From contig NC_088317.1 of the NCBI RefSeq assembly GCF_910592395.1, positions 14,198,001 through 14,262,000 on the forward strand: a stretch of 64,000 bases of DNA. The letters run 5' to 3'. This document shows, piece after piece, positions 24,001-36,000 of this stretch. Each line of letters starts with the position of its first letter. Positions within the stretch are counted from its first letter, which is position 1. This stretch comes from Lineus longissimus. Taxonomy: Eukaryota > Nemertea > Pilidiophora > Heteronemertea > Lineidae. The position numbers were made by a program, and so were the translations under genes. The notes under the pieces were generated by a model. That model saw only the letters and a list, made by a program, of their open reading frames with translations, was not told where the DNA came from and searched no databases.

Positions 24001-27000
24001 ACAAGACCACTAATGAATATTCATAGGTTGGAGGGTCGAGGCCTATCAATTAGACGAGTGCATGTTTTTTACTCTCAAGTACATATTTGGAGAGGTATTG
24101 AAAAAATATTTGTTGTGGCAAGTCTACAGATATAAAGAAATTATTTGATGAAAAAATTAATTTCGAATTTTGTTAATTGGGTAATAGGGGGCGTGTTTTG
24201 AGTTTTTTCTGCCAGTTGGCTGAAAAGAGTGGAAATATCAAAGTCTGTCTAATTTGTCGATTAAAAAAAAATTTCCGTGGTCAATCACCATTTTATTTTT
24301 CACCATTTACTTGCCCGACTGTCCGGAATAACATAATCTAAATTTCAGATTCACAACACCACGCGTTCTTTGATGCGTCGCGGTCAAACATTGACAATTT
24401 AACTGCTAAAAGGCTTAAAAAATCAATTGTGGTCTTGTCTCTATTTACACTACATTTTGGGTCAATATAGTGAAAAATTTGAATGTGCTCAAATCACTCT
24501 AATTCATTTAGAATATTGTATTGCTGATGATTTAAGGTCAAAACAAGCTAAAATAATGAGAAAAAAACTTAATTTGACCCAAATAAGAGTCAACCTAACC
24601 CCGGTCTAAGTTCGGTTTCATTTTTACAAGTCTTGTTGTGTTGCCATTCATTTTGTAATTTCTTTGAAACTACTTAGACCTTGATTCTGAAAGTTGTTCC
24701 CTAAGCAGCAAAGATATTCCTAAATCACATCCTAAAGTTTCAGCTCCATAGCTTGCTTATTCTGGCCAGGGCAGGTCTTTGAATTTGGTGCTGTTGGGTG
24801 CAAAATCATGACTTTTTGTCGATTTTGTCCTCTTTCGTCGCTTTGGCACAGTTGTACCACTCTTTGAAATGTCTCTCATTTCTCCAAAAATGTCCAGATA
24901 TGACTTTCCTTTGTTGGAGAGTTGTGGGATGTCATGTACATTAGTTTGAAAAAAATCTCAAAATGTTAACCCCTGAAATGTACCTTCATTGAGACAAGAC
25001 CACTAATGAATATTCATAGGTTGGAGGGTCGAGGCCTATCAATTAGACGAGTGCATGTTTTTTACTCTCAAGTACATATTTGGAGAGGTATTGAAAAAAT
25101 ATTTGTTGTGGCAAGTCTACAGATATAAAGAAATTATTTGATGAAAAAATTAATTTCGAATTTTGCTAATTGGGTAATAGGGGGCGTGTTTTGAGTTTTT
25201 TCTGCCAGTTGGCTGAAAAGAGTGGAAATATCAAAGTCTGTCTAATTTGTCGATTAAAAAAAAATTTCCGTGGTCAATCACCATTTTATTTTTCACCATT
25301 TACTTGCCCGACTGTCCGGAATAACATAATCTAAATTTCAGATTCACAACACCACGCGTTCTTTGATGCGTCGCGGTCAAACATTGACAATTTAACTGCT
25401 AAAAGGCTTAAAAAATCAATTGTGGTCTTGTCTCAAATGAGACAAGACCACTAATGAATATTCATAGGTTGGAGGGTCGAGGCCTATCAATTAGACGAGT
25501 GCATGTTTTTAACTCTCAAGTACATATTTGGAGAGGTATTGAAAAAATATTTGCTGTGACAAGTCTACAGATATAAAGAAATTATTTGATGAAAAAATTA
25601 ATTTCGAATTTTGCTAATTGGGTAATAGGGGGCGTGTTTCGAGTTTTTTCTGCCAGTTGGCTGAAAAGAGTGGAAATATCAAAGTCTGTCTAATTTGTCG
25701 ATAATCAAAAAATTTCCGTGGTCAATCACCATTTTATTTTTCACCATTTACTTGCCCGACTGTCCGGAATAACATAATCTAAATTTCAGATTCACAACAC
25801 CACGCGTTCTTTGATGTGTCGCGGTCAAACATTGACAATTTAACTGCTAAAAGGCTTAAAAAATCAATTGTGGTCTTGTCTCAAATGCTGCTTTTCCACC
25901 TCGAGACGGCCATTTATTCACAAATAGCTCATCTTAGGACACAATGGACCCAACGGGAGACAAGATTTACGCACACACCGGTAACTTAAACCATTCAGGC
26001 GCTAATCGCTGGCTGATATCGAGTACATCACCAGTCTGCACCATCTTGGTTTTCCGAGAATTGGTTTAGCATTGTGGACGCCTGTACATCATGTACATGG
26101 TTACATAGTTCCGTTTTCAAGAAGTATTACACTTATGAAAAAAAGTGTTACTCACAAACCAGCACCCCATTTACACCAAACCCACAACATACCAGCACCC
26201 ACACAATCCGATTTTTATACCTCGAACAGCCTGCGCCTCGGGTATAACCCCTCTTGAGCTGCCATTGATTTCCGATGCTCTGGCCGCTGTGGACTCCACG
26301 TTTGACCCCGCTTCGTATAGCATATTTTCAAAGTCAAGTATGACTGACGTTAATGAACACCATGTAGGCAGACCCTTTGGCGGGGTCGCTATTATTTGTA
26401 AGAACATTGATGGCCTAACCTGGCGGGAAATTGATATTGATAATGACCGCCTTATTTGTGTCTCCCTCTGTGATGGTTCTACTGTTGTACAAACAATTTT
26501 AAATGTCTACATGCCATACTTCGAAAGTGCCACACATGACAATATGGCTACTTATATTGAGTGTCTTGATAGTATTCAGTCGTGTATTGATGAAAATGGT
26601 GCTGCTGCCCCTCTAAAGGTGTGTGGTGATTTTAATACCAAGCTGCCCCGCGGCGATACACTTGGGCGCTCGTGGTTCAAGCGTAAAGGTTTTAACATGT
26701 ATTCTAAGTTACTGTTTGATTTTATCTGTTCCAATGATATGGTTTGTGCAGACTTCAATTCTAGTCAGACATCCGATTACACGTACTTCTGCCATAAGAG
26801 AGGAGTATATACCTGGATTGATCATGTTCTTTGTTTTGGCTATGATAACTGTGACTGCAAGATTGTGGACCTAGAGGCTTGTAATGTCAGTGACCATTTG
26901 CCACTGAGGTTTATGTTTACATGTTCTGCTCGGGCTAAGTTCAGCGGCACGTGTTCCCCTCAACGCGCCAGTGAGTTTATAAGATGGGACAATAGTGAGA

Positions 27001-30000
27001 AGTGTGCTTTGTATGACTCTCTTTTGTGTGAAGAATTGTCCAAGATAATGATTGGCAAACTCGGATCTATAACGAGTAGGGTCGAAGCCAGTTCTATGGT
27101 TGATTGTATGTTTAAATCTGTTGTAAGAGGCTTGAAAAGTGCTGCCAAACAGGCGGGATGTGCTGTTTCGCGTCGGTATAACCTAAAGCCCACTGGAGTG
27201 CTGACCTATCTTATTTGAGAGATGTTAAAAGGTTTTGGTGGCAGATTTGGTGTGATAATGGCAGGCCCAGACAGAGGGCTGTCTTTGACTGTTATAAGTT
27301 CGCCAAAAAGAAGTTTCGCAGATCCTCGCGCCAGTGTGTAAGAAAGGTGTTCCGTCAGCCTGTTAGGACTCTTAATGGTCACGTGAGTCATGCAATCTTT
27401 CATTCATGAATTTTCGTAGTAAATTCCATAGTAGTGACGTCACTGAATGATTGACAGCTAGGCGCCATGTTTCATTCATGCCTCGTTCTGATCACCCGAT
27501 ACGCGGGAAATGAAAACGAGGTCATACGAACTGGCTTGGCGGTTCCAGTTCGCTTTAACGTCTTGAATGCTTTTAATTGCAGTTACACACTATCGGATTT
27601 TCATCACTTGGTGTAAGTACAGTGGAATATTTCATTTTCATTGTTTCAGTTTAACCGTATTTGACATAGGTTGTTCTCGTTTTGGATATCGGTAATAAAT
27701 ATAAAGTTTTTTTTGTCAATTTCAACAACGTGTACGGCGGATGCTTTCACTAAATGTACTTCAAAGATAAATTAAATTGTTCGAATTCGCATGACTCCGT
27801 ATGCCAGAACTATTTGTATAAGAAACAGCCGGGTAGCGACACAGCTCACCAGGCCTATATCAGAGTAATTATTTGCTAACCACATGTTGATTTCTACTAA
27901 ACAGTGAAAGAGCACGCGAAAACCTACCATATAGACTGTAAGTACAATAATGAAGCTGCCATATATTCAAGTGGGATGATGGATGCAGTGCAGTCAACCT
28001 GGCTCATATTGCCGAACCCGTACTTGCTGAATAGTTGCCTAAGTTGACTTGACTCAAAAGCCGCAATTTATTCTAACTTTTTCGATATAAAAATAGTTAA
28101 TATATGTCGAAGTTTTGTGAGTCGAACATTCGGCCTGTCGAACAAATTTTTTAGTCGTATCACCCCGGAGAATCAAAATCCTCAACTCCGGGCATTAAGT
28201 GCAAGTCCATGTTCCGAGTCGTCTGGTATTCCTGAATTCCGAGTCTTTCGATCAATAGTTTCCTCGCAATAATAGCGCCCCCATGGCAGGTAGTATTTAA
28301 TGGGCGCGTACATTCGGATCTAGAGATACCGGGCCTGCAATGGGCTGATTTCAAGCACCGTATCTCTGCTTTGGCTGTGTGACGAAGCAAAAGATCGTAA
28401 AGCAAGCATGAACATCAAAGGCTTTTCACTTATTTCAGCCTACCGGACGGAACCTTTAATGTGAAACTTCAACTATCGTGTTCCCTACGATCCCCAGATC
28501 CGAATGCACAAATTGTAGTAAACCTTATCGCGTCTTTGAATGAAGGGGGTGCTGTTTTCCTAGACGCTCTATCAAGCGACTCGGAATTTAGGAATACCAG
28601 ACGACTCGGAACTTGGACATGGCACTTGATGCCCGGAGTTCGGGATTTAGATTCTTCAGGGTGCTTATAGTATTCACACGTAAGCCAAGCCTCCAAGGGG
28701 CTAAAGGGTTGGAAACAATAATCATTATGGTTACCATGGTAACAATCGAACGTGTTGTTCAGATGATAAGACGTATACACACTTTTTATTTCGTGTCGTC
28801 ATTTTCAGTTGCAAGTCTTCCAATCGGTAAGAAATTAGTCCACGACCAGATTTTAACATTTTCAGCAATAAATTGTCTTACAAGAAGTAAAGAAAAATAG
28901 GAGTGACATGTAACAAAAATCTGCATGATAAGCGTTAGCTTTTTACGCTGTATATAGTAGTGATAGCACATTGGTGTTGCCACTTCTGTTCTGAAGGCCG
29001 AGAAAAAAATCGCGAAGGTTTATGAATTTTACTGGCATATGTTCAGTTGAATGCAAAATTGTTATTTTGCTGTAACAAAGCAAGCTATTAAAAACTTTCG
29101 GGCATATTGGTGTAATGCCAAGTCGCCCGACAAGCCCGATATTATTTCAGTTTCCTTATTTTGTTTCATAAGATTCTTGTAATGGTTCTGAACGATTCTT
29201 GTATTCTCTCCATGTAAGACTTGTAAAACATTTTTGTAAGATTATTTGAAGAGCCTGAGTTAACATCAAAATCAAGAATATAAAGACTTGTCTTACAAAA
29301 ATCTCATAAGATATTATTAAAAAACGACCTTAACTAATCCCTTATAAGAATGTTATCGATATTTTCGACCTGGATATGAATGCTTGTCGCGTTTATGCTT
29401 AACCTGTCAATGTTCGAACAAAACATGTTATATGATATATCGAGAGTAGACATGTTACAACTGATAAATAAAAAGTCCTCGCAACGAAATTTAGATTTTT
29501 GATTCAAAAAAGTGAAAAGAAATTTCGGAGTCAGCTAAAATATATTTGTGATTGTGATCAGTTAATTTCTTCCTGAAATTTTTACGAATTGCAAAAATTG
29601 AGCGCTCGGTTTTTCTCTGTACGGGAAATTTTAACACGAAATTTGGCCACGGGGTCCTCAAAACCTGTAGCATGTAATCATCCTGCTTTCTTTCAAAATC
29701 GTAACATAACGATGTTAGACTGTTAGTGAATATAAAGAGTTTTCAGTCGTACTTGCAGTTTCAAAGACCATGACCGAGCCAAAAACACTAAATTCTACGC
29801 CAGCAATTCTTTTTTAGTTGTTCTTTTTGCACATTTGTTATACTATTATTGAACAATGATGTAAATGATGCCTCTTTTCTTATTAGCTACATCCCCAACA
29901 GAACTAACAAAGTCCAACCTTAAGAAAGGTGTGTTACTCAGTACATAATTCTTTTTTTTGTGAACAGATCACCTCTGAAAAAAAATCAGGTGTTTACATA

Positions 30001-33000
30001 GTGTAATATATCAGCTCAAGAACTAAAACGATGCCTTCGGTGATTTTGATAGATGAGTGCGACTGTGCGAAGTCGCTCTATCAAACACACCTTTTTGAAA
30101 TAGCTTAAAAGAGTTTTCATTATTTATAGCAATAACTTAGATAACTAGCTTTCTTATATCGTTGCTTTCTTAAAAAATCAATGGTATTTTAAGTTTCTAT
30201 CCTTTTGTTTTGGACTCCCTCTTGATTACGCTAGTTTTATCATTGCAGGAGGTAAATTTGACTTGAAATCTGTCTTCAAGGGACTGACATCGTGTCCTGA
30301 AGGAACAAAGCCGGAAGGAGGCGCCTGTGAAAGTGAGTACATGTAGTAAACGAAGTGTTGATTTTGAAATTCAATATGGCAGAATATATTAACTTTTGTG
30401 TTTATTTTATACGTGAATCGTCTATCGTTAGCTTTCGTCAAGCCATGAGACGTTCACGTTCAGGTATAAACGCTCAAATTGATAGTTGTTGGTGCCAAAA
30501 AGCGACAAGATAAAGTGAAGCTGACATTCGATGATATAGCCAGTCAAGCCCTGGGGACACATTAAACTGTCCTTCGATCCACGCGAGATACCTCCCGCTA
30601 GTCGTAAGCGCATTTTGCTACTAGGAAGTTTTAAAAACAGCACCGCCTAGATGAAATTAACGTCTTGAATGCTTTTAATTGCAGTTACACACTATCGGAT
30701 CTTCATCACTTGGTGTAAGTACAGTGGAATATTTCATTTTCATTGTTTCAGTTAACCGTACTTGACATAGGTTCTTCTCGTTTTGGATATCGGTAATAAA
30801 TATAAAGTTTTTTTTGTCAATTTCAACAACGTGTACGGCGGATGCTTTCACTAAATGTACTTCAAAGATACATTAAATTGGTCGAATTCGCATGACTCCG
30901 TATGCCGGAACTATTTGTATAAGAAACAGCCGGGTAGCGACACAGCTCACCAGGCCTATATCAGAGTAATTATTTGCTAACCACATGTTGATTTCTACTA
31001 AACAGTGAAAGAGCACGCGAAAACCTACCATATAGACTGTAAGTACAATAATGAAGCTGCCATATATTCAAGTGGGTTGATGGATGCAGTGCAGTCAACC
31101 TGGCTCATATTGCCGAACCCGTACTTGCTGAATAGTTGCCTAAGTTGTCTTGACTTAAAAGCCGCAATTTATTCCAACTTTTTCGATATAAAAAATAGTT
31201 AATATATGTCGAAGTTTTGTTAGTCGAACATTCGCCCTGTCGAACAAATTTTTTAGTCGTATCACCCCGGAGAATCAAAATCCTGAACTCCGGTGTAACA
31301 TCTGTGGTTGTTCCCCATGTTTCAGTGTTTCTAAACAATAGGCAGCGAGAGAGACCATGACTTTTCAATAGGGGGGATACACAGAAAAACTCGTCAATCT
31401 ATTTTTGAGCGTTCCCAAACAATGAGGGGAAACACTCAAAAACAGAAACACTCAAAAACATCACACCGGCATTAAGTGCCAAGTCATTCCGAGTTGTCTG
31501 GTATTCCGGAATTCCGAGTCTTTCGATCAATAGTTTCCTCGCAATAATAGCGCTCCCATGGCATTCCTAAATTGGGTAGTAGTATTCAATGGGCGCGTAC
31601 ATTCGGATCTAAAGATACCGGGCCTGTTATGGGCTGATTTCAAACACCATATCTCTGCTTGGGCTGTGTGACGAAGCATAAGTTCGTAAAGCAAGCATGA
31701 ACATCAAAGGCTTTTCACTTATTTCAGCCTACCGGACGGAACCTTTAATGTGAAACTTCAACTATCGTGTTCCCTACGATCCCCAGATCCGAATGCACAA
31801 ATTGTAGTAAACCTTATCGCGTCTTTGAATGAAGGGAGTGCTGTTTTCCTAGACGCTCTATCAAGCGACTCGGAATTTAGGAATACCAGACGACTCGGAA
31901 CTTGGACATGGCACTTGATGCCCGAAGTTCGGGATTTTGATTATTCGGGGTTCCTATAGTATTCACACGTAAGCCGAGCCTCCAAGGGGCTAAAGGGGTG
32001 GAAACAATAATTATTATGGTAACCATGGTAATAATCGAACGTGTTATTCAGATGATAAGGCGTAAACACACTTTTTATTTCGTGTCGTCATTTTCAGTTG
32101 CAAGTCTTCCAATCGGTAAGAAGTTAGTCCAAGACCAGATTTTAACATTTTCAGCAATAAATTGTCTTACAAGAAGTAAAGAAAAATAGGAGTGACATGT
32201 AACAAAAATCTGCATGATAAGCGTTAGCTTTTTACGCTGTATATGTAGTAATAGCACATTGGCGTTGCCACTTCTGTTCTGAAGGCCGAGAAAAAAATGG
32301 CGAAGGTTTATGAATTTTACTGGCATATGTTCAGTTGCATGCAAAATTGTTATTTTGCTGTAACAAAGCAAGCTACTAAAAACTTTCGGGCGTATTGGTG
32401 CAATGCCAAGTCGCCCGAGCAGCCGGATATTATTTCAGTTTCCTTATTTTGTTTCATAAGATTCTTGTAAAATATATGTACGATTCTTGTATTCTCTCCA
32501 CGTTAGAATTGTAAATCATTTTTGTAAGATTATTTGAAGAGCCTGAGTTAACATCTAAACCAAGAATATAAAGACTTGTCTTACAAAAATCTCAAAAGAA
32601 ATAAAAAAGACCTCAACTAATCCCTTATAAGAATGTTATTGATATGTTCGACCTGGATATGAATGCTTGTCGCGTTTATGCTTAATCTGTCAATGTTCGA
32701 ACAAAACATGTAATTTCAGTAACCACCACGACAGTGACTTCCACAACCAGCGAATTCTCCGCGGGCCAGCGATTTCAAATTGCTATGTTTAGAGGTCATT
32801 GCCCAAGCGGTACCAAGACCGTGGGGAAATTCTGTGAAGGTAGACACCCTTAAAACATGCAGCGTTGCACACATGGCGCTGTTCCAAACATGATGTACCA
32901 CAATGTTATCAAACTGAGGGTATTGGAATACACTTTGACTTCACGCAGTGCTGTTTAGCCAAATAATTTAACTGGAAATCGGTGGCTTAATGTTGCTAGT

Positions 33001-36000
33001 AATAATTGTATGGATCACTAAAACATTGTATTGTACGAATAGAATCGCACATAGCAAACATGTAATGTGAGTAATAATTTCACAAGAGATGATAACTATT
33101 CTAACAATCTATTTGTATCATCATAACTTTTTGAAGGAATCACCGATTTTACTACATAAAGGCAACAACTTATTCAATATCTATATCTTTTTTTTTCAGT
33201 CACTGATGTCGACAAGTTTCTTGCATGGTGTAAGTAGTTTTACCGAAGTCAGTTTTTATTTTTTTTAAATTGCACCAACTCAATGGAGAGAGAATTTATA
33301 AAACGAATACTGCAAGCACAGATAAGAATGGTAGGCAATAATTGTCCTCACCGATATAAAGTCTTCATGAATACTTGTCTTCATGTATACCGCTTGCCCC
33401 TAAAATATTATTTTGTTTTCTTTCTCTCTCCAGTAAAGGTGAACGCCAAGGCTTATGGCATTGAATATCGCGGTATGTACATGGCGACTTCCTTATTCAA
33501 TATAGTATTCGGTTGTCGTCACCAGAAGGATAATACATGCATAATGTGTTTCGTAAATGTGACATATAACATGTATCCCGGATGATGAAGGGTCTGAAAC
33601 GACATTTAATTGGCACTCAAGTATATGATCAGTCAAGTTTGCGCAAGTCAAAGCAATTTCGCATAAAAAGACATAAAATGTGTTTTTTTGGTTTTATGTG
33701 TTCAAGAGAACTATGGATTGATAACATGACCGCGAAAGACCCTTGCATCACCGTACGCATCGCTGAACGACTCAATTGGCATAATACACGCATTTCAAGC
33801 GGTTGGTTTGACAACAGTATTAGTACGAAAACCTTTTTCATTGTTGCACCTCTGCAATGTACTGATTAAACGTCACGCACAAGTGATTGGAATGCATATT
33901 TGCTTTGCTAGACTCCATACCATGCAGTAAAATTTGATATTATGAATTTGTTTCGATACACATGTGTATATTGCATTGGGTATGTCCATAATGAGACTTC
34001 TAAGGGGTTAACTACGTATATGCGCAGCCACTTAGCTAAAAACTCAGACCGGTGTAAAATATATGCAAGTCCCCCCGGAATCCAAGTCCGGTCCTTTTGT
34101 TCAAGTGAATAGAGTCGCCGAGTTCCTTTGTTGAAGATTATGTAGCTATTCCTAACCAAACCATTAACCACATTCGTTGACAATACACACCTATTGCACG
34201 GGGTCCTGCATTCCTAGGACGTCCATTCCTTTTACACCGGCATTAAAGGTATCTTGTAAATAAAATATGGAAAAGAAAAAGAAAGTTGAGAAGCATTTCT
34301 TTAAAAATACAAGGTACGTACAAACATGACAAATGGCTGATACGGCACTACCACGTGGCTATGTAAACAAAGCACTGTCTCGTTTTTATTGATAACTGTA
34401 AACTGGCTTTATAATTGGAAGGGAATATGTACACAGCATGCAGTATGCAGCAGAAAAATTATTGTTGCATACACAGCATGATGTGTATGCAACAGACAGT
34501 AGTTTTATGTTCACAGCGTTTTATATTAATATTCATTAGGCTCATTATAAAGCCCCGCCGCCGATTTTATGCCACCTGCTGTGAATCCTAGCAACATTTT
34601 TACTTGAATAGACAACATGCTGTGTATACAATGTACAGGCACGCGCATTTTCTAGAGTACACTGCAGACCTCGCTGGCTGGAACTTGGCGCCAACTTGAA
34701 GGGAAGCGGGGAGTTCTTCCACCGCCATTTTTCTCCAGCTGACGTCATTGATGATGGGTTATGTTAACTCGCCTCTGCTGTGCATGAAACCAACTTGTTC
34801 ATGCGTACACAGCAGTCTGCTGTGTACATAGCCACTCAATTTATAATTTGCTCATCTAAGCGTGCCTCAAGTTCAGTTGCTTTTCATTTTTTACCGCAGT
34901 TGAGAATACTGAGGAACCTGGGGAAATTGAGGAACCTGCTGGTATGTTTGTATGAACTGTAACTTGATTAGCGTCTTGTGTTGTAACTGTACCTGGGACA
35001 TTCCGAAGCCGCAATCAATCCTTATGAATCACGTTTGACCACCCTGCTATGTTTTGCGTTCCTTGTATGAGATAGCAGAGCTTTTTGTGGACCTAAATTC
35101 AGGGCTCGATCAGCGGATTATAAGAACGAATGATTCCGTAGAGGCTCATGCGTCGTTTTTCGCGGCTGCAGGTGGGCTCATTTTCAGCCGACTCTAAAGC
35201 ATTATCTGCGCATCAAGGATGTCAGAATTCTTAGTACCTTTTCCAAAATATCTAATATATAAACGTATTGCTTTTTGCTCCTCCTTGATAGGCATATGCG
35301 TAATTCAAATCGTGTCTGCTAAATTGTTCAAAACTACAGCCATGGAGGCAGCGAATATCAAGTTTAGATGTCAATCCCGACTCTCTTACCAAGTGCATGC
35401 CTGTCGGTGATTTCTGGACTCTGTCGTTTATTACCCCACAGCGACTTTAAATCAAATGTCTAAACAAAAAGTACTTTTATGTCAAGGTGGTTCCACAACA
35501 ACTTACACTACTACAACCACCACTGGGGGCAGTTTTGCCGTCGGCGATGCCATCCCCAAGGATGTGTTCCAGGGAACTTGTGTATCCGGCACTGCAGCCG
35601 AAGGTGACAACTGCGTCGGTAGGTTTGACTTATTACTACTGGTTAGAAAGTGTAAAATAAACATTGTAAAAGTTCATTTAAAACTGTTTGGTTTCTGAAT
35701 TTGGATGGACAAATATGCGTAGAATAAAATATACATATATTTGGTTAAGCAAAGAAATATTTTAGGTTTTCGTTTTGTGTGTGTGCGTGTGGGGGGGGGG
35801 GGGGGTATTCTATTGTTCAAGATTATTGGAAACTTGCAGCATCCCCCCCCCCCCCCCCTCCATCTTGCGTAACCTGCGCAGGGGGAGGGCTATCTTTGTT
35901 TTGGACTGTAATTTAAAATGAAAATCAAGACACGACTAAAATGTTTGTAGGGTTGGCGAAATAAATAGAAATACAGTGTATATGTGTTTAGTAGGTAATA

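Larger units (their letters stand above)
22556..25882. repeat. Composite array A-B-A-A-B-A-A of 444-bp TIR elements
   Basis: Five copies of a 444-bp unit A (each starting GAGACAAGACCAC and ending GTGGTCTTGTCTC) and two copies of a 549-bp unit B (23000-23548, 24442-24990). A copies adjoin through AAAAT or AAAT. The period A1 to A3 is 1442 bp and A3 to A5 is 1441 bp, so A-B-A was duplicated in tandem. The small 60-aa ORFs in B are identical because the repeats are. Confidence 0.9.
27549..29433. repeat. Segmental duplication block 2, copy 1
   Basis: Closely similar to 30656-32700. Together with block 1 it shows that one cassette of about 3 kb was duplicated and that copy 1 was then split by the 12.8 kb between 14755 and 27549. 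Confidence 0.85.
29434..30385. repeat. Segmental duplication block 1, copy 2
   Basis: Partner of 13845-14755. Differences are small changes plus a few short indels (for example a 45-bp insertion near 30095). Confidence 0.85.
30656..32700. repeat. Segmental duplication block 2, copy 2
   Basis: Partner of 27549-29433, carrying the same exon set. It differs by a 180-bp MITE-like insertion at 31290. Confidence 0.85.

Noticed and set aside
22985-24609. Two identical 60-codon ORFs
   Set aside because: They lie across the A/B repeat junction and are identical because the array is duplicated; no coding signal.
22556-25882. CRISPR array
   Set aside because: Repeats are 444 and 549 bp with inverted ends, in an animal genome; there are no short repeats with unique spacers.
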